Shown here in pieces: positions 44,473 to 54,722 of a stretch of DNA of 64,000 bases (position 1 is the stretch's first letter; the number at the start of each line of letters is the position of its first letter). Position numbers and translations under genes: made by a program. The stretch covers positions 4,836,001 through 4,900,000 of the forward strand of contig JAKGSH010000010.1 of the NCBI GenBank assembly GCA_021568835.1. The letters are read 5' to 3'. The notes under the pieces were generated by a model, which was not told where the DNA came from, ran no database searches, and saw only the letters and a program-made list of their open reading frames with translations. This stretch comes from Streptomyces sp. Tue 6430. GTDB lineage: Bacteria; Actinomycetota; Actinomycetes; Streptomycetales; Streptomycetaceae.

Positions 44473-44769
44473 ATGTACGTGGGGACTCTGTCCTTCGACC
44501 TCCTCCTCGGCGACATACGCTCGCTGAAGGAGAAACGCTCCGTCGTCCGCCCGATCGTCGCCGAACTCCAGCGCAAGTACGCGGTGAGCGCGGCCGAGGT
44601 GGACCACCAGAACCTGCACCGCCGGGCCGTCATCGGCCTGGCCGTGGTGTCCGGTGACACGGAGCATCTGACCGATGTACTGGACCGGTGCGAGCGGCTG
44701 GTCGCCGCCCGCCCCGAGGTGGAGCTGCTGTCGGTCCGGCGCCGTCTCCACGGCGAACACGACGACTGA
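44473..44769 (+). CDS. DUF503 (YlxP-like) protein
   Basis: A 98-residue protein beginning MYVGTLSFDLLLGDIRSLKEKRSVVRPIV, the DUF503 signature. Usually found beside infB and rbfA; role unknown. ATG 44473 is preferred to the GTG at 44458 because the family starts here. Confidence 0.88.
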   Translation: MYVGTLSFDLLLGDIRSLKEKRSVVRPIVAELQRKYAVSAAEVDHQNLHRRAVIGLAVVSGDTEHLTDVLDRCERLVAARPEVELLSVRRRLHGEHDD

Positions 44770-44813
44770 CCACACCAGAGAACGCAAGAGAAGAAAGAAC
44801 GGGAGACGGACCA

Positions 44814-45266
44814 GTGGCCGACAACGCGCGCGCCAAGAGGCTGGCGGACCTCATCCGAGAGGTGGTGGCCCAGAAGCTGCAGCGTGGGATCAAGGACCCG
44901 CGGCTCGGCTCCCACGTCACCATCACGGACACCCGCGTCACGGGTGACCTCAGGGAGGCGACCGTCTTCTACACCGTGTACGGGGACGACGAGGAGCGGG
45001 CGGCCGCGGCCGCCGGCCTGGAGAGCGCCAAGGGCGTCCTGCGCTCCGAGGTCGGCCGTGCGGCGGGCGTGAAGTTCACGCCCACGCTGAGCTTCGTCGC
45101 CGACGCCCTCCCGGACAACGCCCGCACCATCGAGGACCTCCTCGACCGGGCGCGGCAGGCCGACGAGAAGGTGCGCGAGGCGTCCGCGGGCGCCGGGTAC
45201 GCCGCCGGCGCCGACCCCTACAAGAAGCCCGGTGACGACGACGAGACGGACGACGCCGCCGAATGA
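44814..45266 (+). CDS. rbfA: 30S ribosome-binding factor RbfA
   Basis: A 150-residue KH-like factor for late 30S maturation and cold growth. Family marks are ARAKRLADLIREVVAQKLQRGIKDPRLG and FTPTLSFVADALPDNARTIEDLL. The C-terminal 25 residues are an acidic tail. GTG start with GGGAGACGG upstream; overlaps truB by ATGA. Confidence 0.94.
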   Translation: MADNARAKRLADLIREVVAQKLQRGIKDPRLGSHVTITDTRVTGDLREATVFYTVYGDDEERAAAAAGLESAKGVLRSEVGRAAGVKFTPTLSFVADALPDNARTIEDLLDRARQADEKVREASAGAGYAAGADPYKKPGDDDETDDAAE

Positions 45267-46168
45267 ACCGGAAGCAGACCCCGCCCGACGGCCTTGTCAT
45301 CGTCGACAAGCCGTCGGGCTTCACCTCGCACGACGTCGTGGCCAAGATGCGCGGGATCGCCCGGACCCGCCGCGTCGGCCACGCCGGCACCCTCGACCCG
45401 ATGGCGACGGGCGTCCTCGTCCTCGGCGTCGAGAAGGCCACCAAGCTCCTCGGGCACCTCGCGCTCACCGAGAAGGAGTACCTGGGGACGATCCGGCTGG
45501 GCCAGAACACCCTGACGGACGACGCCGAGGGCGAGATCACCTCCGCCACCGACGCCTCCGGGGTCGGCCGGGACGCCGTCGACGCCGGTGTCGCCAAGCT
45601 GACCGGCCGGATCATGCAGGTCCCGTCCAAGGTCAGCGCCATCAAGATCGACGGCGTGCGCTCCTACAAGCGCGCCCGCGACGGCGAGGACTTCGAGATC
45701 CCGGCCCGCCCGGTGACCATCTCCTCGTTCACCGTGTACGACGTCCGGGACGCCGTCGCCGAGGACGGCACCCCCGTCCTGGACCTGATCGTCTCGGTGG
45801 TCTGCTCCTCCGGCACCTACATCCGCGCCCTCGCCCGCGACCTGGGCGCCGACCTGGGCGTCGGCGGTCACCTCACGGCCCTGCGCCGCACCCGCGTCGG
45901 CCCGTACAAGCTGGACTCCGCCCGCACCCTCGACCAGCTCCAGGAGGAGCTGACGGTGATGCCGGTCGCGGAGGCCGCCGCGGCCGCCTTCCCCCGCTGG
46001 GACGTGGACGAGAAGCGCGCCCGGCTGCTCCTCAACGGAGTGCGGCTGGAGATGCCCGAGGAGTACGCGGGCGCCGGCGCGGTCGGGGTCTTCGACCCCG
46101 AGGGCCGCTTCCTGGCGCTGGTGGAGGAACAGAAAGGCAAGGCCAAGAGCCTGGCCGTCTTCGGCTGA
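45263..46168 (+). CDS. truB: tRNA pseudouridine-55 synthase TruB
   Basis: A 301-residue enzyme that isomerises U55 in the T-loop of tRNAs. Catalytic Asp45 is in GHAGTLDPMATGVL; VPSKVSAIKIDGVRSYKRAR and CSSGTYIRALARDLG are conserved. The C-terminal domain is of the actinobacterial type. Translationally coupled to rbfA. Confidence 0.96.
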   Translation: MNRKQTPPDGLVIVDKPSGFTSHDVVAKMRGIARTRRVGHAGTLDPMATGVLVLGVEKATKLLGHLALTEKEYLGTIRLGQNTLTDDAEGEITSATDASGVGRDAVDAGVAKLTGRIMQVPSKVSAIKIDGVRSYKRARDGEDFEIPARPVTISSFTVYDVRDAVAEDGTPVLDLIVSVVCSSGTYIRALARDLGADLGVGGHLTALRRTRVGPYKLDSARTLDQLQEELTVMPVAEAAAAAFPRWDVDEKRARLLLNGVRLEMPEEYAGAGAVGVFDPEGRFLALVEEQKGKAKSLAVFG

Positions 46169-46224
46169 GGCCTCCCTGGGCCGGTCCGGCGGACCATGCC
46201 GGAGACACCCGGCTCCGCCGGCGG

Positions 46225-46362
46225 GGCGGCCGCCCGTGAGGCGGCCGCCCGTGGAGCGGCGGGCACGGGGTCCCGCTCCGCCGCCGCTCCACGGTCCCCC
46301 CTCGGTTCCCCCACCTCCAGACTGTGTCCGACGAGCCCCGTTCATTCACCCGTCCGGACGGG
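46225..46362. repeat. Repeat and palindrome region before the STAND NTPase gene
   Basis: The 312-bp gap 46169-46480 holds a 15-bp tandem repeat GGCGGCCGCCCGTGA/G (46225-46254) and a perfect 14-bp palindrome CCCGTCCGGACGGG (46349-46362), flanked by GTTCA (46340-46344) and TGAAC (46371-46375). The palindrome is a candidate operator for the gene at 46481. No small gene is apparent. Confidence 0.5.
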
Positions 46363-46480
46363 CGCTCGGAGTGAACCGGGGGAGTGCACGGGGGCGCGTT
46401 CGTATCGCGGCCCGACCCGCCGATCACCGCGCGCCTACCGTCGACCGGAGGACACGCGGGCGCGGCGGGGAGGTACGGCG

Positions 46481-49400
46481 ATGGCGGGACAGAGCCCGCG
46501 CACCGGCGGAGGCCGCGACACACCGCGGCACGGCCCCCGGGCGGCGCACGAGGACGACCCGCGCCCCTTTCCCGGACCCTCGCTGATCCGCGTCCAGGAC
46601 CTCGCCGGCCGCCCCCGCGGCACCGGCTTCCTGGCCGACCACCACGGCACCGTCGTCACCAGTCACGAGGCCGTCGACGGCCTGACCCGCCTCGTCCTGT
46701 ACGGCGACGGTGACGGCGACCGCGGCCGCGTCGTCACCGCCGACGAGGTCACCCCGCTCCCGGAACTGGACCTGGCCCTCGTCCGCACCCAGGGCCTCGA
46801 CGTGGACCCCCTGCCGGTCACCGTGCGCGAGGGCGTCGGCAGCGGCACCTACGTCCGGCTGGCCGCCGGCTGCTGGCGCGAGGCACGGGTGCTGGGGGCG
46901 GCCTGCGTGACGTACGCGGCCACGGACCGCTTCCACCGCCTCGCCGAGTGCCTGGAGCTGGCCATCGGCACGGCGGGGCGGGACGCGCTGCGGCTCGGCG
47001 GGGGCGCGGCCGGCGGGCCCGTGCTCGACGCCGGGACCGGCGCCGTCGTCGCCGTCCTGGGCACCGCCCTGCGATCCGACCACCACGACACCGGTTTCGC
47101 CGTCCCCCTGCGTCCCGGCCCGCCGGGCGGCCCCCTCGCCGACCTGCTCGCCCGCAACGCCGCCACCGTCCCCGCCTACGGCGCCGACCTCAACCTGGCG
47201 GGCGTCCTCGAACTCGCGGCCACCTCCATCGGCTCCGGCGGACCGCCCGCCCACCCCCACACCACGGTCGAACGGGCCCTGCCCGCCGGTGAGTTCGCCG
47301 CCTTCGCCGAGAGCCGGGCCGCCGTCCTCGCCCTCGTCGGCGCCCCCGGCAGCGGCCGTACGACCGCCCTCGCGGCCCTCGCCGGCCGGCGCGCCCGGGG
47401 CCCGGAACCGGCGCCCACGCTGTGGCTGCGCGGCGCCGACCTGCGGGACGCGGACCGCTCCGTCGCCGACGCGGCCCGTCGCGCACTGACCCGCGCGGCC
47501 CGGATCGTCGCCGCGTCCCGCCCGGTCCCCGCACTCGACGACCTGACCCCGGAGCGGCTCGCCCGCCTCGCCCGCGCCGCCGGCCGCCCGATGCTGCTCG
47601 TCCTCGACGGCCCCGAGGAGATGCCGCCCCTCCTCGCCCACCGCCTCCCCGAGTGGACCGGGGGCACCGTCGACTGGCTGCGGGAGACCGGAGCCCGGCT
47701 GGTGACGGCGTGTCTGCCGGAGCACTGGGAGCAGGCGGGCCCGCACTTCCCGGCGGGCGTGCTGCACGGCCGCGCGGACCGGAGCCTGCCGCCCCACGTC
47801 CCGCTCGGCGACCTCACCGAGGACGAGGCCGGGGAGGCCCGGGCCCGGCTCGGCGTCCCGGACACCGCCCTCGCGGGCCCCGACGCCCGGCACCCCCTCA
47901 CCCTCCGCCTGTACGCGGAGGTCCGCGCCGCCCTCCCCGACACCGTCCCCGCCGGGCCCGTCGGACGCGACGAGGTCTTCGCCGCCCACCTCGACCTGCT
48001 GTGCCTGCGGATCGCGGTCCGGCTGGCCGCGGAGAACGGCGTGCGCGGCACCGCCGTACGCCTGCTCGCCGCGAAGGTGTCCGGACAGGTCCACGAGGCC
48101 GCCCGGCGCTGCCTCGGTCCGGGCCAGGGCGAGCTGGACCGGACGTCGTTCGAGGCGGTGTTCCCGTGGGGGCCCGCGCCCGCCCGGCTCGGCGGCGGCA
48201 CCGGCTGGGCGTCCGCCGTCCTCGCCGAAGGGCTCCTGGTGCCCGCCGGCGGCGGCTACCGCTTCGCCCACGAGGAGCTAGCCGACTGGCTCCAGGGCCT
48301 CCACCTCGACCTGGACGAGGCCCTGCACGCCCTCGTCCACCGCCCGCGGACCGCCGCCGGCAGCCACCCGCTGCCCGTCCCGCACCACCGCATCGGCCCC
48401 GTCGTCCAGGCCCTGCTGCACCTCGGCCGGCAGCAGGGGGCCGAGCAACTCGGGCCTCGCCTCCTGGAGTTGACCCATGCGCTGGAGGCCGACCCGGGGT
48501 CCTGGTGGGCCGCCCGGCTGCTCGCCGAGACCCTGTCACGCGTCCCGGACGCGACCCCGTACACAGGCGTCCTGCGGCTCCTGGCCGACCTCGTCGTCAC
48601 CCGGGGCGACCGGCCCGAGCCGGCCGACCGGCCGGACCGGGGCGACCGGCCGGACCGGTTCGGCCCGGACTTCTGGGCCGCCCTGCCGCTCCCGGACGGC
48701 CTCCGCCTCGACCTCCTGCGCCGGCTGGTCCTCGCGGACCCGGCCCCGGACGCCGAGGACGTGCCCCGCCACCTCGACGCCGTCGCCCGGCTGCTCGCCG
48801 ACGACACCACCGCCGTACAGCCGCTGCTCGCGCTCTGGTTCGACGACGAGCGGCCGCTTCCCGCGACGCCGCACGCCACCGTGGCGACGGCCGCGCAGGC
48901 CCTGCTGCACACCCACCGCCACCGCGGCCTGGACGACCTCACCGAGGTCCTCGCGGACCGCGCGCACCCGCGCGCCGACGAACTCCTCGCCGTGCTCGCC
49001 GAGGACGAACCCTCCGCGCTGTGCCGGGCCGTGGACCGGTGGGCGCACGACGAACGACCGCGGCGGCGGGCCGCGGCGATGGCGTACGGACCGCGCGCGG
49101 CGGCACACGCGCGTACCCGCCCCGACCGCGAACTGCTGCGGCACGCCGCCCTCGCCGTCCTCGCCCGCCCCGCCGACCGGGACCTCCACGGCGCCGCGCT
49201 CGCCCTCCTCGTGCGCGACCCGGAGGCCCGCGACCGGCACCTTCCCCGCGCCCTGGAGCGGTTCGCGCGGGAGGACCCGGACCTCCTCCCGAGCGCGCTG
49301 CTCACCGCCCTCGCCACCCACCCCGGACCGGTCCTCGACGCCTGCCGCGCCCGGCTGGCCGGACCCGGCACGGACACCGGGCCCCTGCTGCGTGCCCTGG

Positions 49401-49960
49401 TCGACGCCACCACGCCCGCCCTGGCCCGCCGGGTGGCCCCGCTCCTGCGCGAGGTGCTGGAGCGGCGCCCGGAGGCCGTCGGCGACCTCGCCGCGTGCCT
49501 CGACGAGCGCCTCGACCTCGGCCACCCCGCCCCGGACGTGCTGTTTCCCCTGGTCACAGGGTTGCTGGACGGTGGATCCGAGGCCGTACGGGCCGCCCTG
49601 GCCGGTGTCCTGACCGGCCCGGGCGCCCTCCGCGGGGAACTGCTGGACTTCCTGCTCGCCCGTGAACACGACGTCGCCGTCCTGGACGCCGTGCTGCACG
49701 CGGCCGGCCGGCTCGGCGGCCCGGACCTGCGCGTCCTCGTCCACCGCACCGGCCTCCTGCTCGGCCGCACCCCGGAGGGCGCCGCCCGCTTCGACCGCGG
49801 CCTGGTCGACCTGGCCCGTCACCTCCCCGGTTTCGCCGCACAGCTCGCGGCCGTGCTCGCCGGGCGGCCGGCTGGGCAGCCGGCCGAGTGGGCGGCCCTG
49901 GTCGGCCCGGACGCCCGCCGCGCGATCGAGCACCTGGCGGGCGCGCGGGTCCCCGTCTGA
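46481..49960 (+). CDS. STAND-type NTPase with degenerate trypsin-like N-domain and helical repeats
   Basis: A 1159-residue protein. Residues 30-230 resemble a trypsin-like fold: GTGFLADHHGTVVTSHEAV with a candidate His62, ELDLALV with Asp97, and GGGAAGGPV in place of GDSGGPV, so the serine position is Ala177 and protease activity is unlikely. A P-loop follows (GAPGSGRTT, about residues 286-294) with Walker B MLLVLDGPEE (Asp376). The remaining 600 or more residues are helical, Leu/Ala/Arg-rich repeats of sensor type. GGGGAGG sets the start. Similar architecture (effector, NTPase, repeats) is used in bacterial signalling and immunity proteins. Function here unknown. Between truB and ribF, its own transcription unit. 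Confidence 0.72.
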   Translation: MAGQSPRTGGGRDTPRHGPRAAHEDDPRPFPGPSLIRVQDLAGRPRGTGFLADHHGTVVTSHEAVDGLTRLVLYGDGDGDRGRVVTADEVTPLPELDLALVRTQGLDVDPLPVTVREGVGSGTYVRLAAGCWREARVLGAACVTYAATDRFHRLAECLELAIGTAGRDALRLGGGAAGGPVLDAGTGAVVAVLGTALRSDHHDTGFAVPLRPGPPGGPLADLLARNAATVPAYGADLNLAGVLELAATSIGSGGPPAHPHTTVERALPAGEFAAFAESRAAVLALVGAPGSGRTTALAALAGRRARGPEPAPTLWLRGADLRDADRSVADAARRALTRAARIVAASRPVPALDDLTPERLARLARAAGRPMLLVLDGPEEMPPLLAHRLPEWTGGTVDWLRETGARLVTACLPEHWEQAGPHFPAGVLHGRADRSLPPHVPLGDLTEDEAGEARARLGVPDTALAGPDARHPLTLRLYAEVRAALPDTVPAGPVGRDEVFAAHLDLLCLRIAVRLAAENGVRGTAVRLLAAKVSGQVHEAARRCLGPGQGELDRTSFEAVFPWGPAPARLGGGTGWASAVLAEGLLVPAGGGYRFAHEELADWLQGLHLDLDEALHALVHRPRTAAGSHPLPVPHHRIGPVVQALLHLGRQQGAEQLGPRLLELTHALEADPGSWWAARLLAETLSRVPDATPYTGVLRLLADLVVTRGDRPEPADRPDRGDRPDRFGPDFWAALPLPDGLRLDLLRRLVLADPAPDAEDVPRHLDAVARLLADDTTAVQPLLALWFDDERPLPATPHATVATAAQALLHTHRHRGLDDLTEVLADRAHPRADELLAVLAEDEPSALCRAVDRWAHDERPRRRAAAMAYGPRAAAHARTRPDRELLRHAALAVLARPADRDLHGAALALLVRDPEARDRHLPRALERFAREDPDLLPSALLTALATHPGPVLDACRARLAGPGTDTGPLLRALVDATTPALARRVAPLLREVLERRPEAVGDLAACLDERLDLGHPAPDVLFPLVTGLLDGGSEAVRAALAGVLTGPGALRGELLDFLLAREHDVAVLDAVLHAAGRLGGPDLRVLVHRTGLLLGRTPEGAARFDRGLVDLARHLPGFAAQLAAVLAGRPAGQPAEWAALVGPDARRAIEHLAGARVPV

Positions 49961-50131
49961 TCAGGGGCCGCGCCGGACGGCCCGGGGCAGTGGGGCGGGT
50001 CACAGCGCCCAAGCCCGATGCGGGCCGGGGACACCCGGCATGGCACCCTTAGAGCTGCGTACGCGGTCAACGGAACACACGAACACACCACCACACGACA
50101 AACACGGACACGGGTTCGAGGAGCGGTCACA

Positions 50132-51082
50132 GTGCAGCGCTGGCGTGGCTTGGAGGACATCCCCCAGGACTGGGGGCGCAGCGTCGTCACCATCGGCTCC
50201 TACGACGGCGTCCACCGCGGACACCAGCTGATCGTCCGGCACGCCGTGGACCGGGCCCGTGAGCTGGGCGTGCCCTGCGTCGTCGTCACCTTCGACCCGC
50301 ACCCCAGCGAGGTCGTGCGGCCCGGCAGCCACCCGCCGCTGCTCGCCCCGCACCACCGCCGCGCCGAACTGATGGCGGACCTGGGCGTGGACGCGGTCCT
50401 CGTCCTCCCCTTCACCACCGAGTTCTCGAAGCTGTCGCCCGCCGACTTCGTGGTCAAGGTCCTGGTCGACAAGCTGCACGCCAAGGCGGTCGTCGAGGGC
50501 CCCAACTTCCGCTTCGGCCACAAGGCCGCGGGCGACGTCGCGTTCCTCACCGAGCAGGGCAAGACCGACGACTTCGAGGTCGAGGTCGTCGACCTGTTCG
50601 TCTGCGGAGAGGCGGGCGGCGGCGAGCCGTTCTCCTCGACGCTGACCCGGCGCCTCGTCGCCGAGGGCGACGTCGAGGGCGCCGCGGAGATCCTGGGCCG
50701 GCCGCACCGCGTCGAGGGCGTGGTCGTGCGGGGTGCGCAGCGCGGCCGGGAACTCGGCTTCCCCACGGCGAACGTGGAGACCCTCCCGCACACCGCGGTC
50801 CCGGCCGACGGCGTCTACGCCGGCTGGCTGCAGGTGGACGGCGAGGCGATGCCGGCCGCCATCTCCGTCGGGACCAACCCGCAGTTCGACGGCACCGAGC
50901 GCACGGTGGAGGCGTACGCCATCGACCGCGTCGGCCTCGACCTGTACGGCCTCCACGTGGCCGTCGACTTCCTGGCCTTCGTCCGAGGCCAGGCGAAGTT
51001 CGAGTCCCTGGAAGGGCTGCTGGAGCAGATGGCGGTGGACGTGAAGCGCTGCCGCGAACTGGTGGCGGAGGCGGGCCGGTAG
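50132..51082 (+). CDS. ribF: Bifunctional riboflavin kinase/FAD synthetase
   Basis: A 316-residue enzyme making FMN then FAD. N-terminal nucleotidyltransferase with TIGSYDGVHRGHQLIVRHA and VVTFDPHP; C-terminal kinase domain with GRELGFPTANVE and DGVYAGWLQVDG. GTG start after GAGGAG. Classical neighbour of truB, here separated from it by the STAND gene. Confidence 0.96.
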   Translation: MQRWRGLEDIPQDWGRSVVTIGSYDGVHRGHQLIVRHAVDRARELGVPCVVVTFDPHPSEVVRPGSHPPLLAPHHRRAELMADLGVDAVLVLPFTTEFSKLSPADFVVKVLVDKLHAKAVVEGPNFRFGHKAAGDVAFLTEQGKTDDFEVEVVDLFVCGEAGGGEPFSSTLTRRLVAEGDVEGAAEILGRPHRVEGVVVRGAQRGRELGFPTANVETLPHTAVPADGVYAGWLQVDGEAMPAAISVGTNPQFDGTERTVEAYAIDRVGLDLYGLHVAVDFLAFVRGQAKFESLEGLLEQMAVDVKRCRELVAEAGR

Positions 51083-51103
51083 CCCGCCCGCCCCCACGAC
51101 GGG

Positions 51104-51146
51104 AGAGGGGCGGTCGGTGTCCGATGACACCGGCCGCCCCTCTTTC
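51104..51146. terminator. Bidirectional terminator between ribF and the EspI-like gene
   Basis: 18-bp stem (51104-51121 with 51126-51143, one G-U pair) and a CGAT loop, followed by TTTCG. It lies between convergent genes and abuts both ends. Confidence 0.85.
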
Positions 51147-51153
51147 GTCGTCG

Positions 51154-54100
51154 CTACCGCTGCGGGGGCGGCGGGGGAGGGGTCCGGCCGTCCGGGCCCT
51201 GGGGGTGGGGCGGGTAGGCAGGCTGGTGCTGCTGGTGCTGCTGGTGCTGCTGGTCGTGGTTCGGGTAGGGCGGGCCGGGCTGCGGCGCTTGCGGGTACGG
51301 CTGCTGCGGCGCCTGGGGGTATGGCTGCTGGGGCGCGGCGGGATACGGCTGTCCCGGCTGCGGCTGAGCCTGGTACTGGTACGGCTGGGGCTGGGGCTGG
51401 CCGGGCAGGGGCGGGGCGGCGACCGGCGGGGGTTGCCGTCGCTGGTCCACAGGCCGTGCATCTGCTGGTGCCGGACGAAGTCCTCCGCGACCAGCGCCGC
51501 GAGGTTGAAGTACGACTCCCGCACCTTCGGCCGCATCATGTCGAGGTCGACCTCGGCACCGGCGGCGAGGTGCTCGTCGAACGGCACCACCACGACGCCC
51601 CGGCACCGCGTCTCGAAGTGGCTGACGATGTCCTCCACCTTGATCGTCTTGCCGGTCTCGCGGACGCCGGAGATGACGGTGAGGGACCGCGAGACCAGCT
51701 CGGCGTACCCGTGCGCGGACAGCCAGTCCAGCGTCGTACTGGCGCTGCTCGCGCCGTCCACCGACGGCGTCGAGATGATGATGAGCTGGTCCGCGAGGTC
51801 GAGCACCCCGCGCATGGCGCTGTAGAGCAGGCCGGTGCCCGAGTCGGTGAGGATGATCGGGTACTGCTTGCCCAGGACGTCTATCGCGCGCCGGTAGTCC
51901 TCGTCGTTGAACGTCGTGGAGACGGCCGGGTCGACGTCGTTGGCGATGATCTCCAGGCCGGAGGCGGCCTGCGAGGTGAACCGCCGGATGTCCATGTAGG
52001 AGTTGAGGTACGGGATCGCCTGGACGAGGTCGCGGATCGTGGCCCCGGTCTCGCGCCGCACCCGGCGGCCGAGCGTGCCGGCGTCGGGGTTCGCGTCGAT
52101 CGCGAGGATCTTGTCCTGCCGCTCGGTGGCGAGGGTCGAGCCGAGCGCGGTGGTCGTGGTCGTCTTGCCGACGCCGCCCTTGAGACTGATGACCGCGATG
52201 CGGTAGCAGGACAGCACCGGGGTCCGGATCAGCTCCAGCTTCCGCTGCCGCTCCGCCTCCTCCTTCTTGCCACCGATCTTGAACCGGCCGCCGCCGGCCG
52301 TCGGACGGCTGCTCTTCGCCTTCTGCCGCTTGTTGTTGAGCAGCCGGTCGGAGGACAGCTCGACGGCCGCGGTGTAACCCAGCGGCGCGGCACCGGGGTT
52401 GACCGGCTGCCGCTGATCGTGCTGGATCGGCTGCGGCCAGGCGGCACCGGCCCGGGGATCGACGGGGGCCTGGTGAGCCGGGGAGGCTGCGGCGCGGGAG
52501 CGCCCTGTGCCGGGTGCGCCGGCTGCCCCGTCTGTGCCGGGTGCGGCGGCTGTCCGGGGAAACCCTGGGGGGCGCCCTGCGGGAACCCCTGCTGCGGGGC
52601 GGCCTGGGGTGGCCGTCCGCCTGGTGGGGGATGCCGGGCTGGGCCTGCGGTGCCTGCGGCGCGTCGGGTGCCTGCGGGGCCGGGGCTGCGGGAAGCCGTA
52701 GCCGGCGGGTGCCGTCGGCGCCTGCGGGGCGGTCTGTGCCTGCGGGGCGGGAGGGACCGGGGCCTGGTGAGGGCCGGGCGCGGGCGGCTCCGGGGCGGCC
52801 GGGGCCTGCTGGGGGAAGCCGTAACCACCGGGAGCGGCGGGGGCGTGGGAGCAGGAGGCTGCGGAAAGCCCTGGCCCGGACGGGAGTCGGGTGCCGGCGG
52901 CTGGGGGAAGCCGTAGCCCGGCTGGGAGTTGGGGGCGGCATGCGGAGGGAAGCCGTAGCCGGGCCGGGAGTCGGGCGCGGGCGGCGTGCCCGGCTGCTGG
53001 GCGGCGGGGGCCGGGGGCTGGGGGAAGCCGTACCCGGCCGGGGGGTTGGGCGCGGGGGCCGGGGGCTGCGGGAAGCCGTACCCGGCCTGCGCGTCGGGCG
53101 CGGGCGGGGTGCCCGGCTGCTGGGCGGCGGGCGGCTGGGGAAAGCCGTACGCCGGCTGGGGCGCGGGCTCCGCCGTCGGTGCGGCGGGCGGCGCGGGGCT
53201 CCAGGCCGCCGGCGCGGGAGCCTGCGGCTGGGCGGGCGGCTGCGGAGCGGCCGGGGCGGGCTGAGCCGGCCATTCGGCCGCGGGCGCGGGTGCGGCGAGC
53301 TGGTACGACGGCGGCAGCGGCGGCAGCCCGCTCTGCGGGGCCGGCGGGGGAGCCCAGGCGGGCGGAGCGGCCGGCGGGGCGTCCTGCGGGGCGGCCGCGT
53401 CCGTGAGGACGGCGTCCGACGGCTCGGCCCCGGCCGGGGCGTCCGGCTCGGCGTCGGCCGGCTCGGCGGCGGAAGTGGCGGAATCCCCGGCGACGGCGGA
53501 CACGTCCGCGGGAGCCGCGTCGTCCTCGGCGGCGGCGCCCTCCGGCGCCGCTTCGCCGGACCCGGCCTCGGCGTCCGCCCCCTCGGCCTCCGCCTCGGAG
53601 ACCGAGGGGGTCTCGGAGGTCCCGGAGATCTCGGAGGTCCCGGAGGGCGGAGTCCGGTGGGCCTCGTCGCTCGCGGTCCCGGCGTCACCGGCCGGGGCCG
53701 CGGCGTCCGCCTCGGCCCCGCCGCCGGCCGTCGGCTGTGCCGCCTCGGCCCGCTCCGCGAGCTGCCGCTTCAGGGCGACCGCCGAGAAGCGCATGGTCGC
53801 GCCGCTCTCGAGGTCGCCGTTCCCGGAACCGTCCTCTTCCCCGGCGGCGGCGGGCGCCGCGGGCTGCGGCTGCCGCGGCTCGAACCCGCCGTCCGCCGGC
53901 AACCGGGGCACGGCGACCGGCTCACCGACGGGAGCCGGCGAAGCCACGGGCGGCACGGGCGGAGCGAACGGCGCTTCCGGAGCGGGTGCCACGGGCGACG
54001 GGTACGGCGCCTCGGCCGCGGGAGGGGACGCGGGCCCGGCCGCCGGTGCGGACGCGTGCGCCGGTGCCGGCGGGGGCGGGGTGAAGGGCGCCCCGGACGA

Positions 54101-54360
54101 CGGGGAGCCCGGGGGCGCGTACGGCGCGCCGGGCGTCACGTCCGGTCGGGCCGGCGGAGCCGACCCACCGCCACCCGCGGCCGGTCCGGTGCCCGACCCG
54201 GTGTCCGACCCCGAGTCGCCCGCAGCGTTCTGCGTGTACCAAGCGGGCGGCGCGTAGTCGATGGTGAACTCGCCCGTCGTCTCGATGGCGGACTCCGCGT
54301 CGGTCTGGTCATCGCCGGGTGTGGCCCAGCCCCGCGGATCCCGTCCCGATCGCTGCTCAC
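51154..54360 (-). CDS. EspI-like proline-rich MinD/ParA-family ATPase of the ESX locus, six apparent frameshifts
   Basis: About 1069 codons once repaired. A GTG start behind AGGAGG begins MSSDRDGIRG, then a very long Pro/Ala-rich region with many GYGFPQPPAP-like repeats, a basic stretch (LLNNKRQKAKSS, GRFKIGGKKEEAERQRK), and a MinD-type ATPase with deviant Walker A KGGVGKTTTTTALGS, AIDANPDAGTLG and the switch region of ParA proteins. A Pro/Gln tail ends the protein. The order matches mycobacterial EspI, the proline-rich MinD ATPase of ESX-1. Frame breaks lie at G/C runs 51428-51432, 52480-52483, 52626-52630, 52682-52685, about 52839-52849 and 54330-54333; all are explained by one missing base each. 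Confidence 0.78.
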
Positions 54361-54722
54361 AGTTCCTCCTGGTGTGGTCGAGCACCCTCAAGCCGTGCCG
54401 GGGCGACCGTCTCTCGTCGTACGCGGTGGTCCGAGGCCGTCCGGGGGCGTCCGGAGTACCGGCTTCCCCCCGGGACGCCGACGCCACCCCACGGTTTCCG
54501 GCATCGCGCCCGGCACCAGCCTAATCACCGGACGCTCCGTCCAGGCAGGCCCGCCCACCCTCGGCACCAGTCCATCACGTCACCGGCTTCCCGACGAGTG
54601 AGCTCGCGCGCCGCGCGCCCCAACAAAACGGCCATAACGCCACAACTGCCGTACGGGACAGCCGGAAAGAGGGAAACCGGGCAGCCGGAAAGAGGGAAAC
54701 CGGGGAAAGGCCGGGGACCGGC
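54361..54722. repeat. 362-bp intergenic region with a perfect 23-bp tandem duplication
   Basis: Between the EspI-like gene and the upstream ESX gene, both on the minus strand. The only structure I see is an exact 23-bp tandem repeat (54659-54681 and 54682-54704), beginning CAGCCGGAAAGAGGG. The minus-strand promoter of the EspI-like gene must lie here; no clear hexamers were identified. Confidence 0.7.

Noticed and set aside
46481..47170. An active trypsin-like protease domain
   Set aside because: The position of the catalytic serine in GDSGGP is alanine (GGGAAGGPV), in a region without signs of sequence error.
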